Of a stretch of 62,681 nt of DNA, positions 60,920 to 62,681 are shown piece after piece; position 1 is the first letter of the stretch, and every line of letters starts with the position of its first letter. Location: the NCBI GenBank assembly GCA_937898195.1, contig CALEJD010000033.1, forward strand, positions 1 to 62,681, in the 5' to 3' direction. The translations under genes were made by a program, and so were the position numbers. Under the pieces are notes generated by a model. The model worked only from the letters and a program-made list of their open reading frames with translations. It had not been told where the DNA came from and ran no database searches. The DNA comes from an uncultured Clostridia bacterium. GTDB taxonomy: Bacteria > Bacillota > Clostridia > Oscillospirales > Acutalibacteraceae.

Positions 60920-62578
60920 GTGAACATTGATAATCTTTGTATGAGTTGTATGAATGAACTCTACGGTGAGAAGCAATGTCCAAAATGTGGATATTATGTT
61001 GACTCTCCACAAATTTCACCTTATCTTCCGTTAAAAACTCCCGTTGGAGATAAATACATAATAGGTAAAGTGCTTTCTTCAAATAGTGAAGGCGTTACAT
61101 ATATGGCATACGATGTCGAGCGCAAAACTCCCGTTGTAATCCGTGAATTTTTACCTGAAAAGTTTGTTGACAGAAATATGAATTCAACAGAAGTTGCAAT
61201 AAAGAATGAGTGGAAGGATTTGTATTATGCTTATCTTCGCAAATTTTTAGGGTTATGGCGCAGTCTTGCTCGTGTGCGTGGACTTTCAGCGCTTGTTCCT
61301 GTAATTGACATAATTGAAGAGAATAACACAGCTTATGCGATTAGTGAATATGTTGAAAGTATCTCACTCCGCGAATTTTTGCTCAGAAGCCAGACGGGTT
61401 ATCTTAATTGGGAAAAAGCAAAAGTTCTCTTTATGCCGGTGCTCTCAACATTGTCAACGCTTCATAAGGCAGGAATTTATCACTATGGTATAAATCCCGA
61501 CAACCTTATGATTGGCCACGATGGTAAACTTCGTCTCAACGGATTTTCAATTAGTGATGCAAGACTTGAAGGAACAGAGTTTTCGCCTGAACAGTTTGAA
61601 GGTTATACACCTATTGAACAGTATTCATATAATTATACAGAAGGCGCTTGGTCAGATGTTTATGGGTTCAGTGCAGTGCTTTACAGAGCATTGGTGGGCA
61701 GTGTTCCGCAAGATGCTGTTTCTCGTTCAATGAATGACCAACTTATCATTCCTGCAAGATATGCAGAGATTATTCCTGTTTATGTTATAAATGCTCTGAT
61801 GAACGGATTGCAGGTTAACCCTGAAGATAGAACACAGGATATTGAAGCTCTTCGTGAAGAACTTTCAGCAACACCGGGCAATGTGGTTTCATCTTTTTCA
61901 GGTGTGAATGTTCCAGAACGAGAAGAACGACCAACACCACCTGTTCAACCAGTTGAAGAAGATGACAAGAGCACAATTATCAGAACAATTTTAATTGTTT
62001 CTCTTATTGTTGTGGGTGTAGGTCTTATTTTCTTTGGTGCATATTTAGGCTATGACCATTTTATTAAGAATAAAGAAGAGCAAACAACTGAAGCACCAGT
62101 TGTGGCAATGATTGAAGTTCCAAATTTTGTGAATTCTTCATATGATATGGTGGCACAAAATCCTGTTCAGAATTCAAGATTTAAAATCAATTCAGTTCTT
62201 GAATATAGTGACGAAGTTGAAAAGGGATATATCATCTCTCAAAGTCTTGAAGCAGGAACATCTGTTGAGACAGGTAGTGAGATTACATTTGTTGTCAGCA
62301 AGGGTCGGGAATTTGTTACAATTCCACCTGTTAAAGATACAAATATTGATTATGCTAAACAAACTTTAGAAGAAGCAGGGTTTGTGGTAAATATAATCAC
62401 AAAAGAGAATAATGGTGATTATACAGAAGGCAATGTTGCAGAGATTACTCCAGCAGAAGGCACAAGCAAAACAAAGGGAACAGATGTATTTGTTCAGGTT
62501 TGGGGTGCTCCACCAAGCACAGAACCTGATACAGAAACAACTACAGAGAGAAACCCATTTTATAATCCATTCTTCTAA
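60920..62578 (+). CDS. Zinc-ribbon / serine-threonine pseudokinase / PASTA membrane protein
   Basis: 552 residues from a GTG with AAAGGAGATG upstream. Order: zinc-ribbon CMSCMNELYGEKQCPKCG (residues ~7-24); protein-kinase fold (~40-320); one membrane helix (~358-380); two PASTA repeats (~400-530); a Thr/Pro/Phe-rich tail. The kinase lacks essential residues: the HRD-type loop reads YHYGINPDNL without the catalytic Asp, the DFG position reads NGF, and the VAIK-type Lys is Arg/Ile in VVIREF. It is thus a pseudokinase, likely a sensor or scaffold. PASTA domains bind muropeptides or cell-wall material outside the cell. No cognate active kinase or PP2C gene is visible. It may regulate wall growth or germination; function is inferred. 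Confidence 0.86.
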   Translation: MNIDNLCMSCMNELYGEKQCPKCGYYVDSPQISPYLPLKTPVGDKYIIGKVLSSNSEGVTYMAYDVERKTPVVIREFLPEKFVDRNMNSTEVAIKNEWKDLYYAYLRKFLGLWRSLARVRGLSALVPVIDIIEENNTAYAISEYVESISLREFLLRSQTGYLNWEKAKVLFMPVLSTLSTLHKAGIYHYGINPDNLMIGHDGKLRLNGFSISDARLEGTEFSPEQFEGYTPIEQYSYNYTEGAWSDVYGFSAVLYRALVGSVPQDAVSRSMNDQLIIPARYAEIIPVYVINALMNGLQVNPEDRTQDIEALREELSATPGNVVSSFSGVNVPEREERPTPPVQPVEEDDKSTIIRTILIVSLIVVGVGLIFFGAYLGYDHFIKNKEEQTTEAPVVAMIEVPNFVNSSYDMVAQNPVQNSRFKINSVLEYSDEVEKGYIISQSLEAGTSVETGSEITFVVSKGREFVTIPPVKDTNIDYAKQTLEEAGFVVNIITKENNGDYTEGNVAEITPAEGTSKTKGTDVFVQVWGAPPSTEPDTETTTERNPFYNPFF

Positions 62579-62597
62579 AAAAATAAGGGATACAAAA

Positions 62598-62626
62598 ATG
62601 GGCACGCCCCATAAGGATGTTTTTTT
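62598..62626 (+). terminator. Weak hairpin with T run after the pseudokinase gene
   Basis: ATGGG and CCCAT around CACGCC-like loop (62598-62612), followed by AAGGATG and seven T. Weaker than the following hairpin. Confidence 0.4.
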
Positions 62627-62632
62627 AGAGAT

Positions 62633-62667
62633 ACGGTGTAACCCCGTTTGGGGTTGCACCGTTTTTC
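62633..62667 (+). terminator. Rho-independent terminator at the right end
   Basis: ACGGTGTAACCCC (62633-62645) pairs with GGGGTTGCACCGT (62650-62662, one G-T pair) around GTTT, followed by TTTTCTCTTT. Confidence 0.85.
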
Positions 62668-62681
62668 TCTTTGTTAAGCTA

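Noticed and set aside
62599..62681. Open frame from ATG 62599 to the right edge
   Set aside because: It runs through a strong hairpin terminator; although an AAGGGA precedes it, the sequence looks non-coding.

Overview
The window is about 63 kb of low-GC, tightly packed chromosome from an anaerobic Gram-positive bacterium, most likely a spore-forming gut or rumen member of the Clostridia (Oscillospiraceae/Ruminococcaceae-like). The evidence is a GerA-type germination operon, paired type I dockerins, a Trp T-box riboswitch, class III (oxygen-sensitive) ribonucleotide reductase, rubredoxin, a membrane pyrophosphatase, GTP-type PEP carboxykinase and several carbohydrate-active enzymes. There is no rRNA, CRISPR array, intact transposon or prophage. 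Most intergenic gaps hold a recognisable factor-independent terminator and/or a sigma-A type promoter.

Layout. 1-7 kb: tail of a possible aldolase, a secreted leucine-rich-repeat protein with two dockerins, membrane pyrophosphatase hppA, a GPH sugar symporter and a PHP-domain hydrolase. 7-13.5 kb: putP, glyS with a lipid kinase, a GH127 glycosidase and nrdG. 13.5-17.3 kb: NrdR-controlled nrdD (fused to a redoxin domain), trxB and rubredoxin. 17.4-20.5 kb: a GH13 alpha-glucosidase with its transporter. 20.5-25.4 kb: an ECF S component with coaX (pantothenate to CoA), a PflX-like radical SAM protein, mscL-proC, cysK and tRNA-Pro(CGG). 25.5-27.3 kb: a small accessory island (a possible 21-codon ORF, a Nudix hydrolase, a stand-alone 5'-3' exonuclease and an unusual array of five 20-bp units). 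27.3-35.4 kb: trpB under a Trp T-box, polA, an LMW-phosphatase/RimI fusion, tsaD and pckG. 35.5-42.6 kb: a membrane-anchored phosphoesterase, two tandem PpiC-type foldases, and a ROK kinase with a cytoplasmic BNR (sialidase-fold) protein. 42.5-47.4 kb: DUF4363-DUF421 divergent from a gerA-B-C operon. 47.4-54.7 kb: a Cache-GGDEF-EAL protein and a phosphohexomutase, NifU-like protein and GH38 mannosidase operon. 54.7-62.7 kb: an FAD/Rieske oxidoreductase, an alpha/beta hydrolase, an XRE-DtxR-YhiN-COG2509 operon, and a zinc-ribbon/pseudokinase/PASTA protein.

How the genes fit together. The DNA-precursor block (nrdG, nrdD, trxB) is internally coherent: a three-part NrdR operator precedes nrdD, and NrdD carries a CxxC redoxin tail next to a thioredoxin reductase. 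The carbohydrate genes (GH127, GH13 with transporter, GH38 with phosphohexomutase, ROK with BNR, dockerin protein) fit a plant- or host-glycan degrader that exports little and works mostly on imported oligosaccharides. The germination block puts a DUF421/DUF4363 membrane pair back to back with ger genes, with mirror-image leaders.

No complete, obviously unprecedented multi-gene system is visible. The best candidates for something undescribed are the tRNA-adjacent Nudix/exonuclease island with its 20-bp array, the NrdD-redoxin fusion, the LMW-PTP-RimI fusion beside tsaD, and the zinc-ribbon pseudokinase with PASTA repeats. All functional calls come from reading motifs by eye; no database search was run.
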